A stretch of 64,000 bases of DNA from Eubacterium callanderi (GTDB lineage: Bacteria; Bacillota; Clostridia; Eubacteriales; Eubacteriaceae): contig NZ_FRBP01000001.1 in the NCBI RefSeq assembly GCF_900142645.1, positions 248,001 to 312,000 on the forward strand. Direction: 5' to 3'. This document shows positions 16,872 through 24,993 of the stretch, piece after piece; the first letter of the stretch is position 1, and every line of letters begins with the position of its first letter. The notes beneath the pieces are model-generated. The model did not search any database. It was not told where the DNA came from and worked only from the letters and a program-made list of their open reading frames with translations. A program made the position numbers and the translations under genes.

Positions 16872-18311
16872 TCATCGTTTGATGGCTTTCGCTTTTTCAA
16901 ACGCGCTGTCTGCAATGGCGTCGATTTTGTCACATACGGCTGCGTCCAGCAGCGTGACGTCTTTCACCTGTTCCAGGAGCTCAACCGCCCGCTCGGCACA
17001 TTTTTCAAGCATGTCTTTTCCGCCATCCTTCTGCCAGGATTTCCAGTTGCCGCGTTCAGTCAGGTCGCCGATCCACAGCTCTTTTCTGAAATTTTTGGCA
17101 GTGTGCTTGGCGTTCAAGTAGCTGCCGCCGTGTCCGGTTTTGCGGATATTGTCCAGAGCGATGCGCTTGTCGCTGAAATCCAGGCCGCGCACCAGGCGTC
17201 TGAGCTGAGACATGCATTCATTGGAGTAGGGCAGGTCTGCGTAGTCGACCACCAGATCGATATCCAGCTGCATGGACACCAGAAAATCAGTGGTGAGAGC
17301 GCCGACGGTTCCCACCATACCAGTTTCAAAGCCTGCCTGGGCGTCGAGGAGCTTGGCGTCACGCAGGTTGGTGGGCATTTTGGTCGGCAGGTCCAGATAG
17401 CGGCCCAGCTCGGCCATGATGCTCTTCATGATGGCAGTCTCTGGCGAGGACATGGACACGCTCATGGTCTGCATATCCATGCTGCGGACATAGCTGGAGT
17501 AGAGCACCGATACGCCCGGACGCACCAGCTGGGTCAGGGCGATGCCTGCCAGGGTTTCCGCGTGGGTGTGGATGATGGCGCTCTCGATGGTAATGGGCGA
17601 GGAAATCCCCAGGATACCGCCAGAGCTGATGACCGACGGCGCGTTCAGGCGGCTGGCCTCCATAAGAACATTCAGAGGATTTTCATCCAGCTTCATCGGC
17701 GGCGAGGTCAGCACCCAGAAAGAAATAAACGGGCGGTCCTCAAAGGCGATGTCGCCGCCCAGAGCCAGCTGCGCCATTTCCACAGCGTCGCGCACGCCCT
17801 CCTTGCCGACAGCCCCGCCGGTAATGTGCTTGGTGGTATTTTTAATGGTACCCGCCCAGGTATACCAGTCTGAGCTCTCCAATGGTACGTCCTGAGGTGT
17901 GATCAGGCCGCTGGCAATGCTCACATTGTCCATGATCTCGAGGAGCTTTGTCAGGTCGGTCAAATCCTGGTCAGTTGCCGGGCGCTTTTCCCTGGTGTGG
18001 GGGTCAATGACCGAGGTAGCCATGGTCATGGCTGCCAGTGAGGGCAGTGCTTCATTAACCTTGACGTCGTTCTTCGGGTCTCTGCCATAAAGGGTAAAAG
18101 CGTCCCGCTTGGGCACTGTTTTCAGGGCGTCCTCAATAATCTTTCTTGGGATTTTGACAATCTCACCCTCAACGGTGGCGCCTGCCTGCCTGAAATAATC
18201 TCTGGCTTCCTCGGCGCAAAGCTCGATGCCCATGTCCTCCAGAAGCTCCAGAGCCAGATTATGAACGTATTCCAGATCCTTATTGCTTAAATATCGTAAT
18301 TCCGGTCGCAT
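16872..18311 (-). CDS. MttB-superfamily methyltransferase without pyrrolysine
   Basis: A 479-residue protein of the trimethylamine methyltransferase (MttB) family. The frame has no internal amber codon and is full length, so it belongs to the non-pyrrolysine branch. In E. limosum, named members of this branch (MtgB, MtpB, MtcB, MtyB) demethylate glycine betaine, proline betaine, carnitine or gamma-butyrobetaine and pass the methyl group to a corrinoid protein. The typical family segments GGAVGKEGVRDA, SSGGILGISSPIT and the C-terminal HGGSYLNAKHTAKNFR are present. It lies 11 bp after its corrinoid protein. The substrate cannot be assigned from sequence; a quaternary or methylated amine is likely. 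Confidence 0.9.
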   Translation of the reverse strand: MRPELRYLSNKDLEYVHNLALELLEDMGIELCAEEARDYFRQAGATVEGEIVKIPRKIIEDALKTVPKRDAFTLYGRDPKNDVKVNEALPSLAAMTMATSVIDPHTREKRPATDQDLTDLTKLLEIMDNVSIASGLITPQDVPLESSDWYTWAGTIKNTTKHITGGAVGKEGVRDAVEMAQLALGGDIAFEDRPFISFWVLTSPPMKLDENPLNVLMEASRLNAPSVISSGGILGISSPITIESAIIHTHAETLAGIALTQLVRPGVSVLYSSYVRSMDMQTMSVSMSSPETAIMKSIMAELGRYLDLPTKMPTNLRDAKLLDAQAGFETGMVGTVGALTTDFLVSMQLDIDLVVDYADLPYSNECMSQLRRLVRGLDFSDKRIALDNIRKTGHGGSYLNAKHTAKNFRKELWIGDLTERGNWKSWQKDGGKDMLEKCAERAVELLEQVKDVTLLDAAVCDKIDAIADSAFEKAKAIKR

Positions 18312-18322
18312 ATTTTTACCCC

Positions 18323-18949
18323 CTATGCACTCAATAATTCTTTACAGAAAACCACCGCGGCTCCTGCGTCCTCGGCGTAGCCGTCCGCGCCGATTTCTTT
18401 TGCAAATTCATCACTGACCGGCGCGCCGCCCACGATCACTCTGGCCCCCGCTTTGCTTTCCTTCAGCACCTTCACAGTTTCACGCATGGCCGGCATAGTG
18501 GTGGTCAACAGGGCGGATATAGCAATGATGTCCGCATCCTTTCCAGCCTCCAGGAAATTCTCCGCCGCCTGGTCAATGCCAATATTCACCACCTCAAATC
18601 CAGAGCTCTCAAGCATCATGGCCACCAGATCCTTGCCGATGTCGTGCAGGTCGCCCTCCACCGTACCGATAACAATCTTGCCCAGCGTGGTCACATCACC
18701 GGCCTGGAGCTGTGGTTTCAGATGCTTTAAACCAAGCTGCATGGTCTCAGCGCACAGCAGTACCTCAGGCACATAGAGCTCTCCGCTTGCCATCAGCGGC
18801 CCTACCTGGTTCATGCCCTCGATGAGCGCGTCCGACACAATCTCCTTAGGCGATACGCCTGCTTCCACGGCCTCGTCAATCATTTCAACAATCTCTTCAT
18901 CTTCCCCTTCAAGTACCAGTTCTCTGATTTTTTCAATATAGTTTTCCAT
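18323..18949 (-). CDS. Corrinoid methyl-carrier protein
   Basis: A 208-residue MtbC/MttC/MtqC-type protein. A four-helix cap domain (about 1-85) is followed by the Rossmann-like B12 domain with the base-off signature D100-x-H102-x-x-G105, where H102 is the lower cobalt ligand. It should carry the methyl group between the MttB-family enzyme and the tetrahydrofolate methyltransferase. The ATG at 18949 has AAGGGAG 9 nt upstream. A longer reading into the previous gene exists but has no ribosome site. Confidence 0.92.
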   Translation of the reverse strand: MENYIEKIRELVLEGEDEEIVEMIDEAVEAGVSPKEIVSDALIEGMNQVGPLMASGELYVPEVLLCAETMQLGLKHLKPQLQAGDVTTLGKIVIGTVEGDLHDIGKDLVAMMLESSGFEVVNIGIDQAAENFLEAGKDADIIAISALLTTTMPAMRETVKVLKESKAGARVIVGGAPVSDEFAKEIGADGYAEDAGAAVVFCKELLSA

Positions 18950-18978
18950 GTTTTTCTCTCCCTTATTTTCCCTTATTT

Positions 18979-19776
18979 TTATACAAGCAGGCCCTTCCGA
19001 TGGGCTTTTAAATACTTCCGGCATCCCTTATCCCGGTTCAGAAGCGCCTCACCAGCAGTGATCATGCTCATCATCCTGGCGTTCTTCGGGTCAAGCACCG
19101 CGCCGTCCAGGCCTTCAGCCATGCACATGGCCAGATAGGTCCGGTTGAGCAGTCCCCGCTCCGGTATGCCAAAGGAAATATTGCTGAGTCCGCACATAAA
19201 GTGCACCTCCGGATAACGCTCCCTGAGCGCCCGGATGGTCCGCAGCGCCACATTGCCCATATCTGCGCCGGTACTCACCGGCTGGATCAGCGGGTCAATG
19301 TAAATGTCCCCGATGGGCACACCGTCCTCTGCCAGCTGCTCGATGAGCCGGCAGCCAATGCCGATCCGTACCTCCGCATCAGGGCTGATACCGTTGGTGT
19401 CGTCGATGAGCAGCGCCACGATCCTGGCCTGGTATTCCTGCACCAGACCGATCATTTCCTGATACCGGCCCGCCTCCGCGGTGATGGAATTAATCATCGG
19501 CACCCCCTTGTGCAGTGCCAGCGCTGCCTTCAGCGCAGCCGGGTCCGGGCTGTCAATACAGCAGGGCCTGTCGACGGCCTGCTGAACCGTTTCGACCAGC
19601 CAGGGCAGCGCTGCCACCTCCTCATCAACCAGCGTGCCGCAGTTCACGTCAATGTAATCTGCCCCCAGCTCTGCCTGCGAAACCGCAAGCTCCTGAATGG
19701 CCTCCGCATTGCGCTCCCGCACAAATTCGGTGACCCCCTTCAGACTGGTGTTAATCTTTTCTCCAACAATGATCAA
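18979..19776 (-). CDS. Methyl-corrinoid:tetrahydrofolate methyltransferase (MtgA/MtqA type)
   Basis: A 265-residue pterin-binding-fold protein (MIIVGEKINTS...GADYIDVNCG...DSPDPAALKAAL...INSITAE). This is the family that moves methyl groups between corrinoid proteins and tetrahydrofolate, as MtqA, MtgA or AcsE do. Here it would make methyl-tetrahydrofolate for the Wood-Ljungdahl pathway. It is the first gene of the operon behind the TATAAT box at 19820-19825, with GGGAGGGG before the ATG. Confidence 0.9.
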   Translation of the reverse strand: MIIVGEKINTSLKGVTEFVRERNAEAIQELAVSQAELGADYIDVNCGTLVDEEVAALPWLVETVQQAVDRPCCIDSPDPAALKAALALHKGVPMINSITAEAGRYQEMIGLVQEYQARIVALLIDDTNGISPDAEVRIGIGCRLIEQLAEDGVPIGDIYIDPLIQPVSTGADMGNVALRTIRALRERYPEVHFMCGLSNISFGIPERGLLNRTYLAMCMAEGLDGAVLDPKNARMMSMITAGEALLNRDKGCRKYLKAHRKGLLV

Positions 19777-19819
19777 CGAATGTTCCCCTCCCTTTTCGTA
19801 AATTATTTGATTTGTTGGT

Positions 19820-19825
19820 ATTATA
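19820..19825 (-). promoter_or_regulatory. Promoter -10 of the methyltransferase operon
   Basis: Minus strand TATAAT in an AT-rich stretch, about 45 nt upstream of the first ATG. The -35 position (TCAAAG) is far from consensus, typical of activator-dependent promoters. Direct repeats for a regulator lie just upstream. Confidence 0.65.
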
Positions 19826-19858
19826 ATATCACCATTTCAGAGCTTTGATTTTTGCATA

Positions 19859-19907
19859 ATCCTGCTATCTATGGCTTGATCCTGCTATTATTTCGATTTA
19901 CCTGCTT
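19859..19907. promoter_or_regulatory. Three direct repeats, probable AraC-type operator
   Basis: ATCCTGCTAT occurs at 19859-19868 and again at 19879-19888, and CCTGCTT at 19901-19907. The CCTGCT cores begin at 19861, 19881 and 19901, exactly 20 bp apart, so they lie on the same DNA face. They sit about 50-95 bp upstream of the predicted start of the methyltransferase operon, the usual place for AraC-family activation. The PocR-AraC regulator encoded at 20605-21867 is the obvious candidate ligand (inference). Confidence 0.6.
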
Positions 19908-19921
19908 CTTAAGGGAAAATT

Positions 19922-20569
19922 TCAGGCAGATTTCAGCTTTTTCAGTATTTTTTCCAGTATCTCCTTGAGCTCAGAAGAGTCCGGCGTATAATAATCCGCT
20001 CCGATATCCGCGGCAAAGGCCTCAGTCACTGGCGCGCCGCCCACAAAAACAATTAGATTTTTTCGTAAATTTTCTTTTTCCAGACGCTGGATTACTGCCT
20101 TCATTTGGTTGATGGTGGTGGTGAGCAGCGCGGACATCATGAGGATCTGAGGCTTTTCCTTGAGCACTCCCTGCACAAATTTTTCCGCGGACACGTCAAT
20201 GCCCAGGTCAATGATTTCCACGCCCAGGGTAGACACCACAATCTTGATGATGTTCTTTCCAATGTCGTGCAGGTCGCCCGAGACGGTGCCAATCATGACC
20301 CTGACCTGTTTATTTTTTACATCGGCCTCAAGATAAGGCTTAATGGTCTTGAGCCCGGCCTGCACTGCCCGCGTGGAGAGGATAACCTCAGGCACCAGCA
20401 GCTCGGCCTCCCGAAATTTTTCCGCCACCAGCTCAATGCCCTGAATCAGCCCGTCGTTCAGGATTTTTTCCGGCGGATAAAGCTGGGCCAACGCCTCTCT
20501 TGTCAGATCCACCACATCCCTGGTCTCGCCTTCCATTATGGCTTTGTTAATCGCTTTATAATAATCCAT
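19922..20569 (-). CDS. Second corrinoid methyl-carrier protein
   Basis: A 215-residue protein with the same cap plus B12 domain layout and the signature D99-x-H101-x-x-G104. It differs clearly from the carrier at 18323-18949, so it is a paralogue and not a recent duplicate. It follows the PocR-AraC gene by 35 bp and probably shares its transcript, while the other carrier belongs to the regulated operon. It may serve another MttB-family enzyme or keep a basal supply of carrier. Confidence 0.9.
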   Translation of the reverse strand: MDYYKAINKAIMEGETRDVVDLTREALAQLYPPEKILNDGLIQGIELVAEKFREAELLVPEVILSTRAVQAGLKTIKPYLEADVKNKQVRVMIGTVSGDLHDIGKNIIKIVVSTLGVEIIDLGIDVSAEKFVQGVLKEKPQILMMSALLTTTINQMKAVIQRLEKENLRKNLIVFVGGAPVTEAFAADIGADYYTPDSSELKEILEKILKKLKSA

Positions 20570-20604
20570 TGCTTACCCTCCTTTATTTTCATTTCTGTTT
20601 TTCT

Positions 20605-21867
20605 CTATTCAATAAAGCGGTTACGGTATTCCCTCGGGGTAACCCCCAGGTATTTTTTAAACACTTTTGAAAAATAGCCCGGCGACTTAAAGCCGCAGTG
20701 CGCAGCGATCTCCCTCAGGGTAAGCTCCCGCTTTTCCATGAGCCGAACTGAATTTTCCACGCGTACCCGTGTGATATAGTCGTTCACTGTATAGTTAAAG
20801 GTTTCCTTAAACAGATGGCTGAGGTAGGAATCGCTGAGGCCCACCTCTGCGGCGAGGTCCTCGATTCTCAGCGCCTCCCGGTAATGGGCGCCGATATACT
20901 CCCGCACGGCTTTCAGGACACTGCGGTGGGAGGTCTCGCCCAAAATAAAGATATCCTCCATAAACTCATCCACCATAGTGCTGACCCGGTCAAAGAGTAC
21001 CTCCACCTCCCGGATACCAGCCGCCTCCATAAAGAGCTTCTCGTTCTGCATGACGGCGATATGGCTGTCCAGTCCTGCCTCCACAATGGCCCGGGACACC
21101 AGCGCCATAAACTCCAGCACCCTCACCTTGACCCGGTCCGGGCTGTAATTTGACAGCACGTAGATGTCGGTCAGAAAGCCAGGCAGTGCCCGGGACACTT
21201 TGTCCCGCTGGCCGGTGCGGATGGCTTGTAAAAGCATCTTCTCCTTTTTGAGATGGCGGTCGTAGTCAAAGGGGTCCTCCAGAAACTTGTTTTTCCGCTC
21301 GTCCATATGGTTCAGGATCACATTGCGCCAGGCCTCGGTTTTCAGCCGTTCATCGTACCCTCCGGCATTAGCCTTGGACAGGTAATTGAGGATGGCCTGC
21401 AGCATATCGGCTACGGACTGGCTTTTGTGAGGCGAGAGCACCTTGAGCTTTCTGGCTTTCTCACACAAAAGGCCAAAGTTTTCAATGTCCTGGTTCATCT
21501 CTTCCAGCTCCTCAATGAAAAACGCGTCAATCTCCCACAGCAGCACCTGACCGCAGATCAGGCAGCCCACGCTCTGCTCCTCCACGATGATGGGCACTGC
21601 CCACATGACTAAACCCGCGTGACACCTGAAAAAATAGGGCTCCTTCCACTTTGCAGCCTCTTGGCAGGCCTGCTGGTAGGAGGCTGTACACGCGCCGTCG
21701 TTGCAGGATCGGACATATCCGCAAAATTCACATTCCTGCAGGTTCTCAAGCTCCAGGAATACCTCGCCCTCGGGATCAATCCCTTTTAAATACAGGCCTG
21801 TGGCATTTGAAAAACATTCCAGCATATAGCGCGTATACTTTTCATCTAAAAATTCAAACCCTTTCAT
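20605..21867 (-). CDS. AraC-family regulator with PocR ligand-binding domain
   Basis: A 420-residue protein. The N-terminal PocR domain (about 1-170) has its cysteine-rich signature CEFCGYVRSC...CTASYQQACQEAAKW...FRCHAGLVMWAVPI. The C-terminal 100 residues form two AraC helix-turn-helix motifs (IEDLAAEVGLSDSYLSHLFK and LREIAAHCGFKSPGYFSKVFKKY). PocR domains are thought to sense small one- to three-carbon compounds. The gene is adjacent to the operon with three 20-bp-spaced repeats, so it probably activates that operon. It has an extended -10 promoter. Confidence 0.92.
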   Translation of the reverse strand: MKGFEFLDEKYTRYMLECFSNATGLYLKGIDPEGEVFLELENLQECEFCGYVRSCNDGACTASYQQACQEAAKWKEPYFFRCHAGLVMWAVPIIVEEQSVGCLICGQVLLWEIDAFFIEELEEMNQDIENFGLLCEKARKLKVLSPHKSQSVADMLQAILNYLSKANAGGYDERLKTEAWRNVILNHMDERKNKFLEDPFDYDRHLKKEKMLLQAIRTGQRDKVSRALPGFLTDIYVLSNYSPDRVKVRVLEFMALVSRAIVEAGLDSHIAVMQNEKLFMEAAGIREVEVLFDRVSTMVDEFMEDIFILGETSHRSVLKAVREYIGAHYREALRIEDLAAEVGLSDSYLSHLFKETFNYTVNDYITRVRVENSVRLMEKRELTLREIAAHCGFKSPGYFSKVFKKYLGVTPREYRNRFIE

Positions 21868-21900
21868 TTCATTCCCCTTTGCGCTGTAATCGTTACGCCC

Positions 21901-21906
21901 ATTATA
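21901..21906 (-). promoter_or_regulatory. Extended -10 promoter of the PocR-AraC gene
   Basis: Minus strand TGGTATAAT about 35 nt upstream of the ATG, without a good -35. In the 349-bp space 21868-22216 the only other feature seen is the plus-strand promoter at 22141-22169. Confidence 0.55.
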
Positions 21907-22140
21907 CCAGAAATTTCATAAAAAAACCGGAGACGCAGTATTTTACATCCCCGGCCCCTTATTCTACCATCTCCAAATATATAGCCATTGTTATGGCAGG
22001 GCAGCACATTAAGCCCCCACCCTTTGGCCAGGGCCGCCAGATCGCCAATCCACCTGTAAAATTTTTACATTCTGTAAACCGCCTTCTATGACTTACTGCG
22101 CCAGTATAGAGGCATAAAAAACGACTTTCACAGTTTGGGA

Positions 22141-22169
22141 TTGACAAAAGCCCTGGTCGCCGATACAAT
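22141..22169 (+). promoter_or_regulatory. Consensus promoter of the second DMT transporter
   Basis: TTGACA (22141-22146), a 17-nt spacer and TACAAT (22164-22169). The transcript would begin near 22176, 40 nt before the ATG, with AAAGGAGG in the leader. Confidence 0.8.
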
Positions 22170-22216
22170 GGTCAAAGCGAATCATTATTTTTCTGCCGAA
22201 TAGCAAAGGAGGCCCC

Positions 22217-23089
22217 ATGAACAAACAAAAGCTGCTCTTTGCCCTGGCCATGCTTATTTTTGGGAGTATCGGCCTCTTTGTCCGTACCCTGCCCTTCACC
22301 TCAAGCCAGATCGCTCTGGCCCGGGGACTCATCGGGAGCGCCTTTCTTTTTGCGTCCAGTTTCATTCTTAAAAAGGGGCTTTCCTTTAAACGTATCCAAA
22401 GTAACCTTAAAGTTTTGCTCCCATTAGGCATCATGCTTGGCTTTAACTGGATCCTGCTTTTCCAGGCCTACCGGTACACCAGCATCGCCAACGCCACTGT
22501 CAGTTATTACTGCGCTCCGGTCATTGTCATGCTGCTGACGCCTGTGGTATTTAAAGAGTCCCTGACCCGTACAAATGTGCTCTGTATCTTCGCTGCCATG
22601 GCTGGTATGGTCTGCATATCCGGCGCGGGCGGCACACTGGATCGTCAGAACCTGATCGGCATTGCCTACGGCTTTGGCGGCGCTGTCTTTTACGCGGCCA
22701 TTGTCCTGACCAACAAATTTTTAAAGGATATCTCGGATTTTGAAAGCGCCTTTACCCAGCTGTTTATCGCAGCTCTGGCGCTTCTGCCCTATGTTCTGCT
22801 CACGGACGGCATCCGTCTCACAGGGGCCTCAGCAGTTACTGTTATGCTGCTGATTCTTGTGGGCGTGGTGCATACTGGCTTCAGCTATCTTCTGTACTTT
22901 GCCTCCCTGCCCCGGCTGGATAGCCGTACTATCGCCACTTTCAGCTATATCGATCCCATCTCCGCTATTTTGCTTTCAAGCCTCTTCCTCGCCGAGCCTA
23001 TGACCCTGATACAGGCTGCTGGGGCTGTGCTCATATTGGGCGCGACTCTGGTAAACGAGCTGATAGGCATGCGAAACGCCAGAGCCTGA
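22217..23089 (+). CDS. DMT-family (EamA) transporter
   Basis: A 290-residue protein with ten hydrophobic helices and two EamA domains; SYYCAPVIVMLLTPVVF and the later SYIDPISAILLSSLFL are the typical repeat ends. Members export metabolites, amino acids or drugs; the substrate here is unknown. It has a strong promoter of its own and a terminator, so it is not part of the neighbouring operons. It is the last core-type gene before the accessory region. Confidence 0.88.
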   Translation: MNKQKLLFALAMLIFGSIGLFVRTLPFTSSQIALARGLIGSAFLFASSFILKKGLSFKRIQSNLKVLLPLGIMLGFNWILLFQAYRYTSIANATVSYYCAPVIVMLLTPVVFKESLTRTNVLCIFAAMAGMVCISGAGGTLDRQNLIGIAYGFGGAVFYAAIVLTNKFLKDISDFESAFTQLFIAALALLPYVLLTDGIRLTGASAVTVMLLILVGVVHTGFSYLLYFASLPRLDSRTIATFSYIDPISAILLSSLFLAEPMTLIQAAGAVLILGATLVNELIGMRNARA

Positions 23090-23100
23090 CTTTAAACCTT

Positions 23101-23127
23101 AAAAAGAAGTCCAAGAGACTTCTTTTT
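23101..23127. terminator. Bidirectional intrinsic terminator
   Basis: Perfect 11-bp stem AAAAAGAAGTC / GACTTCTTTTT with a 5-nt loop. It overlaps the stop codon of the converging peptidase gene. Confidence 0.85.
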
Positions 23128-23680
23128 AATGCCATATCTCACAATGGTCAAACTGCTGGTCCGGGTACTCAATAACCCCAAGCCCCAGCTCTCTGGCTAC
23201 CCAGGCCACCTCGTCACAGGGCACCCCGGGGCAGTACAGGTCGGCCGCGTGACCAGACAGATGCCAGGAGTTTTCAATGCCGCCCACCTCCGCGTTGCGC
23301 CTTTCACAGCGAACGCCTGAGGTAATGATGATGGGCCGGTTAAAATAACACCGCAGCGCCTCAATTTTCTCTAAAAGCTCCGGATCCATATCCGCAGGCC
23401 AGCCGTCACAGTAGCCCGCGCAGTCACAGGCGTACTCGTCCATAAGAAAGTGCGCCGATGCCCAGGGGCCGTTGGTGAGGATGGGGTCCTCGGGCAGCGG
23501 GTGGTCGATGACTGCCCCATCCTGAGGCGTTTCGGTCTCTGGTGCAATCTCCTGCTGAGTCTTCGGGAACATCTGCTCATTTACCGGCCCTGCCTGAAAG
23601 CTGCTTAAAAATATGCTGCTGGCCACAGTAACTACTATGGCCACTAATATAATAAAAATACGTTTATGCACTCTTTTCAT
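23126..23680 (-). CDS. Membrane-anchored M15-family D-Ala-D-Ala carboxypeptidase-like protein
   Basis: A 184-residue protein with an N-terminal membrane anchor (about residues 7-27), a short Pro/Glu-rich linker, and an M15A-type zinc peptidase domain. The metal and substrate motif is seen as SGVRCERRNAEVGG...SWHLSGHAADLY, with His and Asp ligands, and a final HCEIWH. It would cut peptidoglycan peptides outside the membrane. It lies in the sigma factor / DUF1659 / DUF2922 cluster, where such lytic enzymes are common. AAGGAG precedes the ATG at 5 nt. Confidence 0.85.
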   Translation of the reverse strand: MKRVHKRIFIILVAIVVTVASSIFLSSFQAGPVNEQMFPKTQQEIAPETETPQDGAVIDHPLPEDPILTNGPWASAHFLMDEYACDCAGYCDGWPADMDPELLEKIEALRCYFNRPIIITSGVRCERRNAEVGGIENSWHLSGHAADLYCPGVPCDEVAWVARELGLGVIEYPDQQFDHCEIWH

Positions 23681-23726
23681 TTAATCTCCTTTTCTGCTGC
23701 TGCGCGGCGGGTTTGCCATTCCATAT

Positions 23727-23753
23727 AAAAAAGGGGGCTTTCGCCCCTTTTTT
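23727..23753. terminator. Terminator after the DUF2922 gene
   Basis: Ten-base-pair stem AAAAAAGGGG / CCCCTTTTTT with a 7-nt loop, overlapping the DUF2922 stop codon. Confidence 0.8.
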
Positions 23754-23982
23754 ATTCTACGGCCACGTCGGTGGTAGTGGTATCCACACGCTTGGCGCCG
23801 GACAGCTGGGCCAGCGCAAAGCCGTCGGGCTCAAAGACACCGGTGGCTACAATGCCAGCGGCAGCGGTTTTTATCTCCGCATCGGTAATGCCCTCCCGGT
23901 AGTCGGGAATGGTCATTCGGTGCTCTTTGCCGCTCGCGGTGGTAAAAACTAAATTCAGGTCTTTTTTGATGGTTACTGCCAT
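23752..23982 (-). CDS. DUF2922 family protein
   Basis: A 76-residue protein matching the DUF2922 pattern (KKDLNLVFTTASGKEHRMTIPDYREGITDAEI). Its function is unknown. It commonly accompanies a DUF1659 protein and a small sigma factor in clostridia, as here. AAAGGAG lies 7 nt before the ATG. The decamer AAAACACCAC lies 43 nt upstream of the start and is shared with the DUF1659 gene. Confidence 0.85.
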   Translation of the reverse strand: MAVTIKKDLNLVFTTASGKEHRMTIPDYREGITDAEIKTAAAGIVATGVFEPDGFALAQLSGAKRVDTTTTDVAVE

Positions 23983-24041
23983 GGTTTATCTCCTTTTCCT
24001 GTTAAAACTTGAATCCTGGATGCCGTGGTGTTTTTTCTTAT

Positions 24042-24266
24042 TTACTCGGTTTTTGTGATGTCGCTGGCGGTGATACGCTCACAGCCCTCGCCAATGGGCT
24101 CCTGCATGGAAATGATGTGCCCGTAGGCACTCTCAAGCTGTTCCTTGGTAGCGTCATGCTTGACATCGCCATAGGTTTTGCTGCCACGCTCAATTTTACC
24201 TTCTTTTTCGCCATAGTTTACCTTCACTTTGAGTTTTGTGTCTTTGAGTGTTTCTGTGACTGCCAT
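24042..24266 (-). CDS. DUF1659 family protein
   Basis: A 74-residue protein of the DUF1659 family (VTETLKDTKLKVKVNYG...YGDVKHDATKEQLESAYGHI). It resembles the DUF2922 product in size and strand pattern, suggesting the two are distant relatives that work as a pair. Function is unknown. The ATG at 24266 is preferred over 24272 because GGAG is 8 nt away instead of 2. AAAACACCAC lies 32 nt upstream of the start. Confidence 0.8.
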   Translation of the reverse strand: MAVTETLKDTKLKVKVNYGEKEGKIERGSKTYGDVKHDATKEQLESAYGHIISMQEPIGEGCERITASDITKTE

Positions 24267-24354
24267 GTGCATTTCTCCTTTTGGGTTAGTATTTTGTGTG
24301 GTGTTTTGCCCTACACTACATACATTCCTTTTTTGCAGAAAATATCAACGCTTT

Positions 24355-24984
24355 TCACAAAACTTTTTTTAATTTTTTGAGGGCTCGGTCATGGCGCTGG
24401 TTAACGGCCTGCAGGCTCACGCCTTCTTTTTCGGCAATTTCGGTCTGGGTTCTGCCCTCATAATAGTGCTTTTCCAGCACGCTGCGGTAGCTGGGCTTCA
24501 GGCGGCTCAGTCCTCTGGCGAGCCTTTTCTGGCCGTTGCTTTTTTCTTCTCGCTCGATATAATCGGCCTCGAGGTTGATTTCTTTGTCGGGTATGACTTC
24601 TGCGAGGGTCAGGCCTTCTCTTCCGGGGATTGGGTCGTCAAGGGTTTTATCGGGCTTTATGGAATGGTTAAACTGCCCGCTCTGCCACTTTTTGTAATAC
24701 TGGCGCAGGTACACCTGGATGAAGGCGTTGAATCCCGCGCCCCGCCCGGGGTCAAACTTTTTCAGGCCTTCCATAAAGGCGACCACGCCGTCCTGGAAGG
24801 CGTCCTCAAACTGGCCGTCCTTAATGCCTGAGCGGCTGAGGGTGGCCAGGATCAGGGGCTTAAAGGTCATGACGAGCATCTGGCCCGCCACTCGGCCGCC
24901 TTCTTTTTCGGGGCTGTTTTCCGGGGATTTTTGCCCGATTTTACAGGTTTTGACCAAATCATCAATTACTTTGTAGCTGCTCAA
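24355..24984 (-). CDS. Sigma-70 family RNA polymerase sigma factor (alternative)
   Basis: A 209-residue sigma factor. Region 2 is visible as EDAFQDGVVAFMEGLKKFDPGRGAGFNAFIQVYLRQYYKKWQ and region 4 as LKPSYRSVLEKHYYEGRTQTEIAEKEGVSLQAVNQRHDRALKKLKK, here named by their ends. Region 3 is missing, so it resembles the small group-4-like factors that accompany DUF1659/DUF2922 genes. It probably transcribes the two genes just downstream. No anti-sigma gene is adjacent. Confidence 0.88.
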   Translation of the reverse strand: MSSYKVIDDLVKTCKIGQKSPENSPEKEGGRVAGQMLVMTFKPLILATLSRSGIKDGQFEDAFQDGVVAFMEGLKKFDPGRGAGFNAFIQVYLRQYYKKWQSGQFNHSIKPDKTLDDPIPGREGLTLAEVIPDKEINLEADYIEREEKSNGQKRLARGLSRLKPSYRSVLEKHYYEGRTQTEIAEKEGVSLQAVNQRHDRALKKLKKVL

Positions 24985-24993
24985 ATAAGCCTC

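Noticed and set aside
16614-17873. 419-residue plus-strand open frame rich in His and Gly
   Set aside because: It is antisense to the MttB-family and transporter genes; the His/Gly bias is the mirror of their codon use.
16872-18311. Pyrrolysine-containing MttB
   Set aside because: The gene is full length without an in-frame amber codon, and no pyl genes are in the window.
19777-19921. Cobalamin riboswitch upstream of the corrinoid genes
   Set aside because: No B12-box-like conserved core is seen; the space is explained by direct repeats and a promoter.
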